From contig NZ_FUXB01000005.1 of NCBI RefSeq assembly GCF_900167345.1, positions 62,001 to 126,000 of the forward strand: DNA of 64,000 bases. The letters are read 5' to 3'. Position 1 is the first letter of the stretch. Every line of letters starts with the position of its first letter. Below the pieces are notes generated by a model that was given only the letters and a program-made list of their open reading frames with translations, searched no databases and was not told the origin of the DNA. The translations under genes and the position numbers were made by a program. Origin of the DNA: Vibrio cincinnatiensis DSM 19608 (GTDB lineage Bacteria; Pseudomonadota; Gammaproteobacteria; Enterobacterales; Vibrionaceae). Shown here one piece after another: positions 45,235-52,887 of this stretch.

Positions 45235-46380
45235 CTACAGGAATGCGAATCCTAATCCACAGAGAAGATAGAATAGAACTACGCTAATAATTGGCCACTG
45301 CATTACCTTTAATAATCCAACCCCAATGACTAATAAAGCGACATCTAACGGTGTAAAAACGGAGCTAGTAAATACGGGGTGGTAGAGTGCGGCAAGTAAT
45401 AATCCGACAACAGCAGCATTCACTCCATTGAGTGCGCCTGATATGGTTGGGATATTGGCTAAGATTTGCCAATTTCTTAAAATGCTCAGCAGGAGTAAAA
45501 ATCCGGGTAAAAAAATGGCAGTGGTTGCCAAAATCGCCCCTAAAATCGGGGTACTTGGGAGAAGGTGAATTCCTAAATAGGTGGCAAGGGTAAACATAGG
45601 GCCGGGGACGGCTTGAGCTGCCGCATAGCCAGTTAAAAAGGTATCGGTAGTGAGTTGTTCGGCTAGTTGGCTTTGTAATAAAGGCATCACCACATGCCCC
45701 CCACCAAAAACTAAACTTCCTGTGTGGAAAAATGTTTCAAATAACATGAGAGCGGGGCGTTCATCCGCTAACCAAGGTAGGCTAACTAAAAGTGCGATAA
45801 AGAGTAGGAGAGGCCACCAATCAGGGCGAAGTGGTATCTCTGTGGAAGAGGCCCTCGTTTTTTTTAACCAATACATACCAATGATGGCGGCAAATATCAA
45901 AACACCAATCTGAGATAACATGCCGGGTAAAAGCAATAAGATGGTTGCGCTAAATAAGCAAAGGGTGTGGCTGACTTTGTTTCGGCAAAAGGTTTGATAC
46001 ATTCCCCAAGTGGCATCGGCTACCACTAATACGGCGAGTAGTTTTAAGCCATGGATCAGGTGTTCAAAAAAGGGTTGGCCAAGAAGTTGGTGGCTAAGTG
46101 TTCCTAATAATACCATTAAGAGAATGGAGGGAAGCGTAAAGCCAAGAAAAGCGAGACAGGCTCCGGTTAATCCACCACGCTGATAACCAATGGCAAAACC
46201 CACTTGGCTGGATCCAGGGCCGGGTAAAAATTGACTTAGAGCGACCAGTTGAGCGTACTGTTCATCGGTTAACCAGTGGCGCTGAGCCACAAAGGTTTGG
46301 CGAAAATAGCCAATATGAGCAGCGGGGCCGCCAAAACTAATCCAACCTAAGATAAAAAAGGTCTTAAATATTTCCCACAT
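45235..46380 (-). CDS. chrA: Chromate ion transporter (CHR family)
   Basis: A 381-residue membrane protein made of two homologous CHR halves. The N-terminal signature is WISFGGPAAHIGYFRQTF near 14-31 followed by QFLPGPGSSQVGFAIG near 50-65. The second half repeats it as GSLVFGGGHVVMPLL near 222-236 and AAQAVPGPMFTLATYLG near 254-270. Long CHR proteins export chromate or sulfate-like oxyanions. Chromate resistance has been shown for some, and the natural substrate here is unknown. AAGGAA lies upstream of the ATG. No regulator is adjacent. Confidence 0.9.
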   Translation of the reverse strand: MWEIFKTFFILGWISFGGPAAHIGYFRQTFVAQRHWLTDEQYAQLVALSQFLPGPGSSQVGFAIGYQRGGLTGACLAFLGFTLPSILLMVLLGTLSHQLLGQPFFEHLIHGLKLLAVLVVADATWGMYQTFCRNKVSHTLCLFSATILLLLPGMLSQIGVLIFAAIIGMYWLKKTRASSTEIPLRPDWWPLLLFIALLVSLPWLADERPALMLFETFFHTGSLVFGGGHVVMPLLQSQLAEQLTTDTFLTGYAAAQAVPGPMFTLATYLGIHLLPSTPILGAILATTAIFLPGFLLLLSILRNWQILANIPTISGALNGVNAAVVGLLLAALYHPVFTSSVFTPLDVALLVIGVGLLKVMQWPIISVVLFYLLCGLGFAFL

Positions 46381-46492
46381 CTGTCATTCCTTTCGTGTTG
46401 GGAGAATCTCTGCGTGGCTTGGCTCATTTGGCGGGAAAAGGTGCTGGATAAGGCTTCCATAACGCCAAATAGACATAAAACACAGTGCTCGG

Positions 46493-47431
46493 TTACTGAT
46501 TAGTCAGAAAGCGTAATCGATGTAAAATCCAAAATTCTAATGCAAAAATAGCCACTAAGCTGGCGCAAAATAAAGCAAAAGCGATGGGTGATTCAGTTCC
46601 TGGAATCCCCCCAACATTGACGCCCAGTAAGCCAGTTAAAAAGCTGGTTGGTAAAAAAATGGCGGCAATGACAGAAAAAAGATAGGTATTTTGGTTCATT
46701 TTTTCTGCGTGATATTGGCGAAGTTCTCCTTTAATGATTTCTAGCTCACTTAAGAAAAAGTCTAGCGTTTCGTTAATGCGAATAATGGTATTGACACTGT
46801 GGCGTAAACGCAGTTGTTTACTTGTCGCGAGTAAATTAACCGAGGATTGATAATCATCGATCGCGTATTGTTGTGGTTTGATAAAGCGTTTGATTTTGAG
46901 TAAAGCTTTATGAGTTTGAATAAGGGGATCACTGAGTTCCGTTTCATCATCAAATAAGGTGATCTTCTCTTCTACTGAATCCAGGTAATCATCAATATTT
47001 TTATTGAGCCCATCAATAATAGAAAGGACGACATCCGAGAGAGTTTTGGGGCCTTGGTCTTGAGTTAATAAGTCTCGTATTGCCGTAATAGTTTTTGATG
47101 GGATCTTTCTGCTGGTGATTAACGCTCCTTGATAATAGAGAATCCGAACACTGAGCATATCAGAAGGATCTGCATGTTCATTAAGGTTGACTCCTCGCAA
47201 AATAAGCAGAAAATTTTGTTCATCATATTGCTCAAATAATGGGCGAGTGTCTTCTGCTAGTAAACTATCGACAATAGAAGATGGAATGGTATTGTCTATT
47301 AACCACTCTCGCAGGCCAGTTTTGTCTCGTTGGCAATGATACCAGTGGTGTGCTTCAATTCTTTGGGTGGTTTCGAGTGCGTGTGAAATGGGTTGATCGG
47401 AAAATTCCCAGTGATCAATAAGATAATCCAT
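46493..47431 (-). CDS. zntB: Zinc transporter ZntB (CorA family)
   Basis: A 312-residue CorA/MIT-family protein. A long soluble helical domain (1-245) precedes two C-terminal membrane segments (about 252-272 and 286-306) joined by the pore loop GVNVGGIPG, the ZntB variant of the CorA GMN motif. ZntB moves zinc, by proton-coupled uptake in recent work, although it was first described as an efflux system. The ATG at 47431 (MDYLIDHWEF) with AGGGA upstream is chosen over a TTG 21 codons earlier because that extension would translate a terminator hairpin. That hairpin (47451-47484) sits between the RimK-like gene and zntB. Confidence 0.92.
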   Translation of the reverse strand: MDYLIDHWEFSDQPISHALETTQRIEAHHWYHCQRDKTGLREWLIDNTIPSSIVDSLLAEDTRPLFEQYDEQNFLLILRGVNLNEHADPSDMLSVRILYYQGALITSRKIPSKTITAIRDLLTQDQGPKTLSDVVLSIIDGLNKNIDDYLDSVEEKITLFDDETELSDPLIQTHKALLKIKRFIKPQQYAIDDYQSSVNLLATSKQLRLRHSVNTIIRINETLDFFLSELEIIKGELRQYHAEKMNQNTYLFSVIAAIFLPTSFLTGLLGVNVGGIPGTESPIAFALFCASLVAIFALEFWILHRLRFLTNQ

Positions 47432-47450
47432 ATAATCCCTTGTGATAAAA

Positions 47451-47484
47451 GAAACCCAAGTACTTTTATAAAGGAGTACTTGGG
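47451..47484 (-). terminator. Terminator or attenuator between the RimK-like gene and zntB
   Basis: On the minus strand CCCAAGTACT, a 10-base AT loop and AGTACTTGGG are followed by TTTCTTTT. It lies only 20 bases before the zntB start codon and 19 bases after the upstream stop. Confidence 0.8.
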
Positions 47485-47502
47485 TAGGAGTCAAACTCGG
47501 TT

Positions 47503-48954
47503 TTAAAAGCCACGCATCTGAATACGACGCAAAAATTCGGTCATGATTCGGTCATACAGCAAGTCACCAAGAAAGGCATCTTCCACGTGGTGATCGATAC
47601 TTGGGTTGTCGTTGACTTCAATGACATACACTTGTCCATCAATTTCTTTAAGATCCACACCATATAAGCCACTGCCGATCAAGTTCGCCGCCTTTACCGC
47701 TACATCCACGACCGATTTGGGCACTTGTTTTAAATCCAACGTTTCAAAGCCACCGGAAGAGACGCGACCACTGCTATGGTGTTGATAAATCTGCCAGTGA
47801 CCACGGCTCATCATGTATTTACAGGCATAGATGGCTTGACGGTTCATGACACCAATTCGCCAGTCAAAATCGGTGGGCATGAAGGCTTGTGCTAAAATTA
47901 ACGCACTCTTGTTAAATAATACGGTCGCTTCTTTTTCCAACTCTTGCTCATTGCGCACTTTGACGACGCCCCGAGAGAAGGCTCCATCGGGAATTTTTAA
48001 TACCATGGGGAACTCCAGTTGCCCCATTAGGTAGCTTTTCCAGTTTTCATCAAAACCTTGCACAATGACACTTTTCGGCGCGGGTACTTTATTGCGTTGC
48101 AAGAGTTCGGTTAAAAAAACCTTGTTGGTGCATTTCATGATGGACTCTGAATCATCCATCACGATAAGCCCCATTTTTTCTGCTGTTTTGGCAAAGCGAT
48201 AGGTGTAATTGCTGATATTCGTCGTCGCGCGAATAAACAAGCCGTCAAACTCACCAAGGCGTGAGAGATCATCCGGAGAGATGAGTTCTAAGTTCATGCC
48301 TAATCGGTTGGCAGCTCGGCGAAAACGCTTTAATGCGGAAGGATCAGAAGGCGGCATCTTCTCTTCGTCATCGACCAGTACGGCGATATCGTAACGGTAT
48401 TTTTTTTCTTGTTTGGGCTTGCGCCAAATTTTGCTTGAGAACAATTCCAGCGATTCAATGAAGAAATCCTGTTCGCTATCTTGCAAGTCTTGAAAAGGAA
48501 AAGGGGCAATCTTATGGATTTGCCACTGGTCGTGAATTTTATTCATTTCCAGTTCAATGACGGGCACCATAAATTGCTCAAATAAACGCTGAGCCAGTTT
48601 TTCCAACCCTACTTCAGGCGTTCGCCCAAAATAGATTTTACAGTGAATCGCATCAATGTTCTTACACAGTTTATTGAGTTTAACCAACCCTGATGAAAGC
48701 AAGAAAGGCTGGTTGATATCATTAATTGCCATCACTCTTGGGATCACTCGATGCCCTCGAGCTTCAGCTAATAGAGAACAGTAATAACCTGTACTCATAT
48801 AATCATAATCACGACAGAGATTAACCACTTGTACGCTGCGCTGGGTCGATTTCCATTCTGCATCTAGATATTGGTCAACACTGATGACTTGCTCTGAAGG
48901 GAAATATTGCTGCCAATCACTGGCTTGATCTGTCACGATTAAAAGGTTTGCCAT
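47503..48954 (-). CDS. RimK-like ATP-grasp protein with N-terminal RLAN-type domain
   Basis: A 483-residue protein. Residues 1 to about 180 form a domain seen before some RimK-type ATP-grasp enzymes (called RLAN in the literature), with VVNLCRDYDYMSTGYYCSLL near 42-61 and HCKIYFGRTP near 103-112. Residues about 190-480 are an ATP-grasp ligase: MDDSESIMKCTNK near 263-275, FPMVLKIPDGAFSRGVVKV near 313-331 (P-loop-like ATP contact) and VIEVNDNPSIDHHVED near 448-463 (Mg2+-binding Glu/Asn). Such enzymes form amide bonds to amino-acid amines, as RimK adds glutamate to ribosomal protein S6. The target here is unknown. It is divergent, 81 bases away, from a GNAT/C39-peptidase fusion, a pairing that recurs in bacteria. 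Confidence 0.85.
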   Translation of the reverse strand: MANLLIVTDQASDWQQYFPSEQVISVDQYLDAEWKSTQRSVQVVNLCRDYDYMSTGYYCSLLAEARGHRVIPRVMAINDINQPFLLSSGLVKLNKLCKNIDAIHCKIYFGRTPEVGLEKLAQRLFEQFMVPVIELEMNKIHDQWQIHKIAPFPFQDLQDSEQDFFIESLELFSSKIWRKPKQEKKYRYDIAVLVDDEEKMPPSDPSALKRFRRAANRLGMNLELISPDDLSRLGEFDGLFIRATTNISNYTYRFAKTAEKMGLIVMDDSESIMKCTNKVFLTELLQRNKVPAPKSVIVQGFDENWKSYLMGQLEFPMVLKIPDGAFSRGVVKVRNEQELEKEATVLFNKSALILAQAFMPTDFDWRIGVMNRQAIYACKYMMSRGHWQIYQHHSSGRVSSGGFETLDLKQVPKSVVDVAVKAANLIGSGLYGVDLKEIDGQVYVIEVNDNPSIDHHVEDAFLGDLLYDRIMTEFLRRIQMRGF

Positions 48955-49035
48955 CGCTATATTCTTCCTAAATCAATAGGTCTATGATTGAAACACAATC
49001 TTACCAACCACTTTTTCATCCAGTAAGGACGTCGT

Positions 49036-50124
49036 ATGGACTTTCGTCTTGCGAAAAGTGCTGATCTCGCTGCGCTTAATGCGTTAGAACAACAGCTGTT
49101 TGATGGAGACAAAATCTCTCCGCGTCAAATGAAGCGTTTTTTACATTCCAGCCATTCGGTGATTTTTGTTGCCGACTCCGGTGACGAGCTGGCTGGTTAT
49201 GCTTTGCTACTATTTCATCAAGGTACACAGCTCTCAAGGTTGTATTCGATTGCCGTTAAACCTGATTTCAGAGGCCGGAGGATTGCTCAAACATTGGTTG
49301 AGCAATGCGAGCGTGCCGCTCTTGATCAAGGTTTTACTACATTACGGCTAGAAGTCCGTGAAGACAATATAGCAGCAATAAAATTGTATGAAAGGATGGG
49401 CTATCGAACCTTGAAGTGTTTGATCCATTATTACGATGATTTATGTGATGGTCGTCGAATGCAAAAACGTTTGACTCCACATGGGCCGAAAGTGTTATTG
49501 CCCATGCCGCTTTATGTACAAACCACGCCCTTTACTTGCGGAGCGGCTTGCTTATTGATGAGTTTTTCTTGTTTGGATACTCGCTTTGAGCCGAGCCGGA
49601 CTCAAGAGCTGCAATTGTGGCGTGAAGCCACGACCATTTTTATGGCAGCTGGGCATGGGGGATGCAGTGGGCAAGGATTGGCTCTGGCGGCGGCTAAGCG
49701 TGGCTTTCATGTTGAATTATGGAATCAGTCGCAAGGAATCCCCTTTATTGACAGTGTTCGTGATGCGAATAAAAAAACGGTGATTGAGTTAGTTCACCAA
49801 GATTTTTGCCAGCAATTGAATGAGCAAGCGGTTGATATCATTGATGCACCACCGAGTCAGCTTCAACTTGAAGCTTGGGTAAATCAAGGTGCTTGTGTGT
49901 TATTGCTGATCAGTACTTATCGTTTTGATGGGAAGAAAGAGCCGCACTGGATTGTTCTTAGCGGTATGAGTGAAAAATTTTTCTTCTTCCACGATCCACA
50001 TGCTGAGTCTGAGCAACATGCCATGGCATCGGCTTATGTTCCGGTGGGGAAAAAAGCACTATCGCAGATCATTGGTTTTGGTAAACAAAAGCAAATCGCC
50101 TGCGTGGTGATTAGTCGTGTTTGA
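49036..50124 (+). CDS. GNAT acetyltransferase fused to a C39-type papain-like peptidase
   Basis: A 362-residue two-domain protein. Residues 1 to about 145 are a GNAT N-acetyltransferase close to the RimI type: IAVKPDFRGRRIAQTLVEQ near 72-90 is the acetyl-CoA loop and IKLYERMGYR near 115-124 the C-terminal signature. Residues about 155-360 are a C39-like cysteine-peptidase domain with catalytic Cys168 in TTPFTCGAACLLM, His304 in KEPHWIVLSG and Asp320 in FFHDPHAES, a complete triad. No transporter is attached, unlike bacteriocin-exporting C39 proteins. Its divergent partner is the RimK-like ligase. Together they suggest acylation, ligation and cleavage of a peptide or protein. Product unknown. 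Confidence 0.87.
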   Translation: MDFRLAKSADLAALNALEQQLFDGDKISPRQMKRFLHSSHSVIFVADSGDELAGYALLLFHQGTQLSRLYSIAVKPDFRGRRIAQTLVEQCERAALDQGFTTLRLEVREDNIAAIKLYERMGYRTLKCLIHYYDDLCDGRRMQKRLTPHGPKVLLPMPLYVQTTPFTCGAACLLMSFSCLDTRFEPSRTQELQLWREATTIFMAAGHGGCSGQGLALAAAKRGFHVELWNQSQGIPFIDSVRDANKKTVIELVHQDFCQQLNEQAVDIIDAPPSQLQLEAWVNQGACVLLLISTYRFDGKKEPHWIVLSGMSEKFFFFHDPHAESEQHAMASAYVPVGKKALSQIIGFGKQKQIACVVISRV

Positions 50125-50141
50125 GTTTATTTAATATTATT

Positions 50142-50178
50142 GAGTCAAAACGACATTTTTAATTAGTCATTTTGACTC
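50142..50178 (+). promoter_or_regulatory. Two NorR-type sites upstream of nnrS
   Basis: GTCAAAACGAC (50144-50154) and GTCATTTTGAC (50166-50176) both fit the NorR core GT-N7-AC, the second as a perfect GTCA-N3-TGAC inverted repeat, and their centres are 22 bases (two helical turns) apart. Together they also form a hairpin (GAGTCAAAA/TTTTGACTC) that could end the upstream gene's transcript, so both readings are recorded. Confidence 0.62.
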
Positions 50179-50229
50179 TTTATTGAAATTGAATAATTTT
50201 AATCTTATGTTTTTAATCGTATTTAATGC

Positions 50230-50244
50230 TGGCGTGATTTATGC
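50230..50244 (+). promoter_or_regulatory. Sigma-54-type -24/-12 promoter of nnrS
   Basis: TGGCGTGATTTATGC keeps the essential GG and GC dinucleotides at the exact spacing of the sigma-54 consensus TGGCACR-N4-TTGC, with three mismatches elsewhere. It is about 55-85 bases downstream of the NorR-type sites and about 50 upstream of the nnrS start. Confidence 0.55.
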
Positions 50245-50292
50245 GTAGTGTGACACCTGTGAGTGTCGGTGAATGAGTCATGAGGAGCCACT

Positions 50293-51477
50293 GTGTTAAA
50301 TATTGTCGATAAACGTATCGAAGAAAAGATTCCTGCCGTTCTTAGGTTAGGGTTTCGCCCTTTCTTTTTACTAGGAAGCTTATACGCCATCGTTGCTATT
50401 GGTGTATGGGTATGGATGTTTCAAATGGGGCAGCCGGAAGGGTTAGCGGTTCCTGCTCTGTGGTGGCATGTGCATGAAATGCTCTTTGGCTTTGGGATGG
50501 CCATTGTTGTGGGCTTTTTATTGACTGCGGTACAAAACTGGACGGGGATTCCCGGAACAAAGCGATATCGATTAGCTCTGCTGGTGGCGTTATGGCTCGC
50601 CGTTCGTATTCTCTTTTGGACTCCTGCTCCTTTATGGTTGATATCAAGTATTGAGGCGATATTTCTTGCCTTAACAGCCTATGAAATAGGGCTTCGAGTG
50701 GTAAAAGCGAAGGGATGGCGTAATTTTTTCTTTATCCCTCTCTTTTTACTGGCAATTGCTGCCAATTTTGCCAGCTATGCAACGATTAAAGGAATGCCTC
50801 CTTTTTCTTCTTCTGCGGTATGGCAGGCGATGTTATGGTGGTTTACGCTCTTGCTTTCCGTCATGGGAGGGCGAGTGATCCCTTTCTTTACTGCTCGTCG
50901 TTTTCAATTTGCGAAACCAGAAGCCAATCAATGTCTGGATCTTTTGGCGAATGCACCGTTATTAGCACTGTTTATTCTCAGTTTTTTTCCACTGAGTATG
51001 GCTCAGCTTGGGCAGCCGATTATGGTGTTTGTCGGCTTGGCTCAGTTGATACGTAGTTTACGTTGGAAACCATGGCGAACTTACCAAGAACCTTTAGTTT
51101 GGTCGTTGCATCTGTTCTATTTCTGTATTCCTTTAAGTTTACTTCTACGCGGCTTATTGGATAACGCATTTATTACTCATAACCTTATTCATTTATTTGC
51201 GATAGGGGCTCTAGCGGGATTAATTTTAACGATGATTGCACGGGTCACCATGGGACATACAGGGAGAGCCATTTACCAAGGGCCTAGTATGTCATTGGCC
51301 TTTATTGCACTGTTGTTGTCGGCGGGGATACGTGCGTTGGGGGTTGCCATTTGGCCAGCACAAATGATGCTCTGGATGAATATCAGCGCTGGTTTATGGA
51401 TGGGGGCTTTTGCTCTGTTTGTGATTAAATTCGCAGGGATGTTACTTACGCCTCGCGTCGATGGTCATCCGGGATAA
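50293..51477 (+). CDS. nnrS: NnrS-family membrane protein (nitric oxide response)
   Basis: A 394-residue inner-membrane protein with about twelve hydrophobic segments. LRLGFRPFFLLGSLYA near 18-33, ALWWHVHEMLFGFGMAIVVGFLLTAVQNWTG and GGRVIPFFTARRF near 194-206 are NnrS signatures, and the histidines and Arg are probable haem/copper contacts. NnrS protects against nitrosative stress, and in V. cholerae its gene belongs to the NorR regulon. The start is GTG with GAGGAG about 8 bases before it. The upstream region carries NorR-type sites and a sigma-54 element, so NO-induced expression is likely. Confidence 0.93.
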   Translation: MLNIVDKRIEEKIPAVLRLGFRPFFLLGSLYAIVAIGVWVWMFQMGQPEGLAVPALWWHVHEMLFGFGMAIVVGFLLTAVQNWTGIPGTKRYRLALLVALWLAVRILFWTPAPLWLISSIEAIFLALTAYEIGLRVVKAKGWRNFFFIPLFLLAIAANFASYATIKGMPPFSSSAVWQAMLWWFTLLLSVMGGRVIPFFTARRFQFAKPEANQCLDLLANAPLLALFILSFFPLSMAQLGQPIMVFVGLAQLIRSLRWKPWRTYQEPLVWSLHLFYFCIPLSLLLRGLLDNAFITHNLIHLFAIGALAGLILTMIARVTMGHTGRAIYQGPSMSLAFIALLLSAGIRALGVAIWPAQMMLWMNISAGLWMGAFALFVIKFAGMLLTPRVDGHPG

Positions 51478-51488
51478 TCGAAAAGACA

Positions 51489-51513
51489 ATCTCCCCCACA
51501 GAATGGGGGAGAT
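51489..51513. terminator. Hairpin terminator between nnrS and adenine deaminase
   Basis: ATCTCCCCCA, loop CAGAA and TGGGGGAGAT make a perfect 10-bp stem between the convergent genes. T runs are short on both strands. Confidence 0.72.
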
Positions 51514-51531
51514 CTCTCAATCACGAGCCCA

Positions 51532-52536
51532 TTAATATTGAGCCATAAAGTCTGTCACTTGTTGTGTTAGACGCTGTTTTTCTTCATCACTGATAAAGCT
51601 GGCTTCTATGGCGTTGAGGGTAAATTGTGCTAATTCTGCTTGAGTCATAGGGTGGGCATCCGCTACCGCAAGGAAGTTATCTGTCATGTAGCCACCAAAG
51701 TAGGCGGGATCATCTGAATTAATGGTCACGCAGAGCCCTTGGCGTAATAACGTCACCACATTATGTTGTGCCATTTCTTGAAAAACGTTGAGTTTTAGAT
51801 TGGACAATGGACAAACGGTCAGCGGCATTCGCGTCTCAATTAATTGTTCTACTAATGTGGCATCTTCGACGCAGCGCACTCCGTGATCAACTCGTTGAAC
51901 CTGTAATAACGCCATCGCATGGCGAATATTTTGTGCTGGCCCTTCTTCGCCTGCGTGGGCTACGGTGAGAAACCCCGCCTCACGAGCTTTGGCAAACACG
52001 CGCATGAATTTTTCGGGTGGGTTACCTTGCTCGGACGAGTCTAGCCCGACACCAATAATTTTATCTCGATATGGTAAAGCTTGTTCTAGAGTTAGCAGTG
52101 CCTCTTCTTCGCTGAGATGGCGTAAAAAGCACAGGATCAGTTGGCTGGAAATGCCTAACTGATGTTTGGCTTGTTCCAATGCTCGGCTGATGCCATTGAT
52201 GATGGTATCAAAGGCAATACCTCGGGCGGTATGCGTTTGAGGATCGAAGAAAATTTCAGTGTGGATGACATTGTCTTGCTGGCAACGCAATAGATAAGCC
52301 CACGTTAAGTCAAAAAAATCTTGCTCGTGGATTAAGACATTCGCCCCTTGATAGTAGATATCTAAAAAGTCTTGTAAGTTTGAAAACTGATAAGCCTCAC
52401 GCACTTGCTGAGGGGATCGGAAAGGTATTTCGATTTGGTTACGTTGCGCCAGTTCAAACATCAATTCTGGCTCCAATGAGCCTTCGATATGCAGATGGAG
52501 TTCGACTTTAGGCAGTTGCTGAATAAATGGTTTCAT
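51532..52536 (-). CDS. add: Adenine deaminase (adenosine-deaminase superfamily)
   Basis: A 334-residue metal-dependent deaminase. LPKVELHLHIEGSLEPEL near 8-25 holds the metal His-x-His, VAHAGEEG near 194-201 the third His and catalytic Glu, and VNSDDPAYFGGY-like TINSDDPAYFGGY near 272-284 the metal Asp. FFDPQTHTARGI near 97-108 is typical of the subgroup shown to be adenine deaminases rather than adenosine deaminases. It would make hypoxanthine from adenine for purine salvage. The locus is often labelled add. An adenine-type riboswitch sits in its leader (52627-52693), in keeping with adenine as substrate. It converges on nnrS. Confidence 0.92.
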   Translation of the reverse strand: MKPFIQQLPKVELHLHIEGSLEPELMFELAQRNQIEIPFRSPQQVREAYQFSNLQDFLDIYYQGANVLIHEQDFFDLTWAYLLRCQQDNVIHTEIFFDPQTHTARGIAFDTIINGISRALEQAKHQLGISSQLILCFLRHLSEEEALLTLEQALPYRDKIIGVGLDSSEQGNPPEKFMRVFAKAREAGFLTVAHAGEEGPAQNIRHAMALLQVQRVDHGVRCVEDATLVEQLIETRMPLTVCPLSNLKLNVFQEMAQHNVVTLLRQGLCVTINSDDPAYFGGYMTDNFLAVADAHPMTQAELAQFTLNAIEASFISDEEKQRLTQQVTDFMAQY

Positions 52537-52544
52537 GGTTCACT

Positions 52545-52568
52545 CTTAATCAAAAAGTTGCGATTAAG
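52545..52568 (-). promoter_or_regulatory. Ribosome-site hairpin of the add leader
   Basis: On the minus strand CTTAATC (from 52568) pairs with GATTAAG (to 52545), and the 3' arm runs into the AAGAGTG ribosome site before the add ATG. It is a likely expression platform for the riboswitch at 52627-52693, acting on translation. Confidence 0.5.
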
Positions 52569-52626
52569 CGCTATTCATCTGAGGTATGACGGTCATACAA
52601 AGAGAAAAGCGATCAATCACTTTACT

Positions 52627-52693
52627 CTTCGTAATCAGAATTTTACGGATTCTGGTAGAGACCCTCACACCCTATCAGTGAGGTTATACGAAG
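52627..52693 (-). promoter_or_regulatory. Purine riboswitch, adenine type
   Basis: The minus strand folds as a complete purine aptamer. P1 is CTTCGTA/TACGAAG. P2 is CCTCAC/GTGAGG with loop TGATAGGGT. J2/3 is GTCTCTACC (consensus GTTTCTACC). P3 is CAGAAT/ATTCTG with loop CCGTAAA, identical to that of the B. subtilis xpt riboswitch. After P3 comes ATTA, so the nucleotide that pairs with the ligand is U (plus-strand position 52634), which specifies adenine rather than guanine. It lies about 90 bases upstream of the adenine deaminase ATG. V. vulnificus add carries the well-known relative. Confidence 0.93.
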
Positions 52694-52833
52694 CCAATAG
52701 TCATTATCTGCTCAGATTCAAAAGCAGAAAATGGCCTCGCATAATAACGAATAGTTGAAAAAAGTCTACCGTGCAAAAAATAATTCAGGGTGATGGGAAG
52801 GGGAATTAGCGTTCATGCGGTGGGAGTTAACGC

Positions 52834-52867
52834 CGACGATAAACCAGCATAAGCTGGCCTATCGTCG
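52834..52867 (-). terminator. Two-tier hairpin after dapD
   Basis: CGACGATA/TATCGTCG and, inside it, CCAGC/GCTGG form a long stem about 20 bases beyond the dapD stop. No U tract follows, so it may be a 3' stabiliser or a Rho-dependent end. The rest of 52537-52887 holds the add riboswitch leader and its promoter. Confidence 0.55.
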
Positions 52868-52887
52868 TAATGAAATGAAGCAATAAC

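Noticed and set aside
51532..52536. Plain adenosine deaminase
   Set aside because: The FFDPQTHT motif and adenine riboswitch point to the adenine deaminase subgroup, although many databases label it adenosine deaminase.
52489..52758. 89-codon plus-strand frame across the add leader
   Set aside because: It is the antisense of the adenine riboswitch, which explains the sequence conservation far better.
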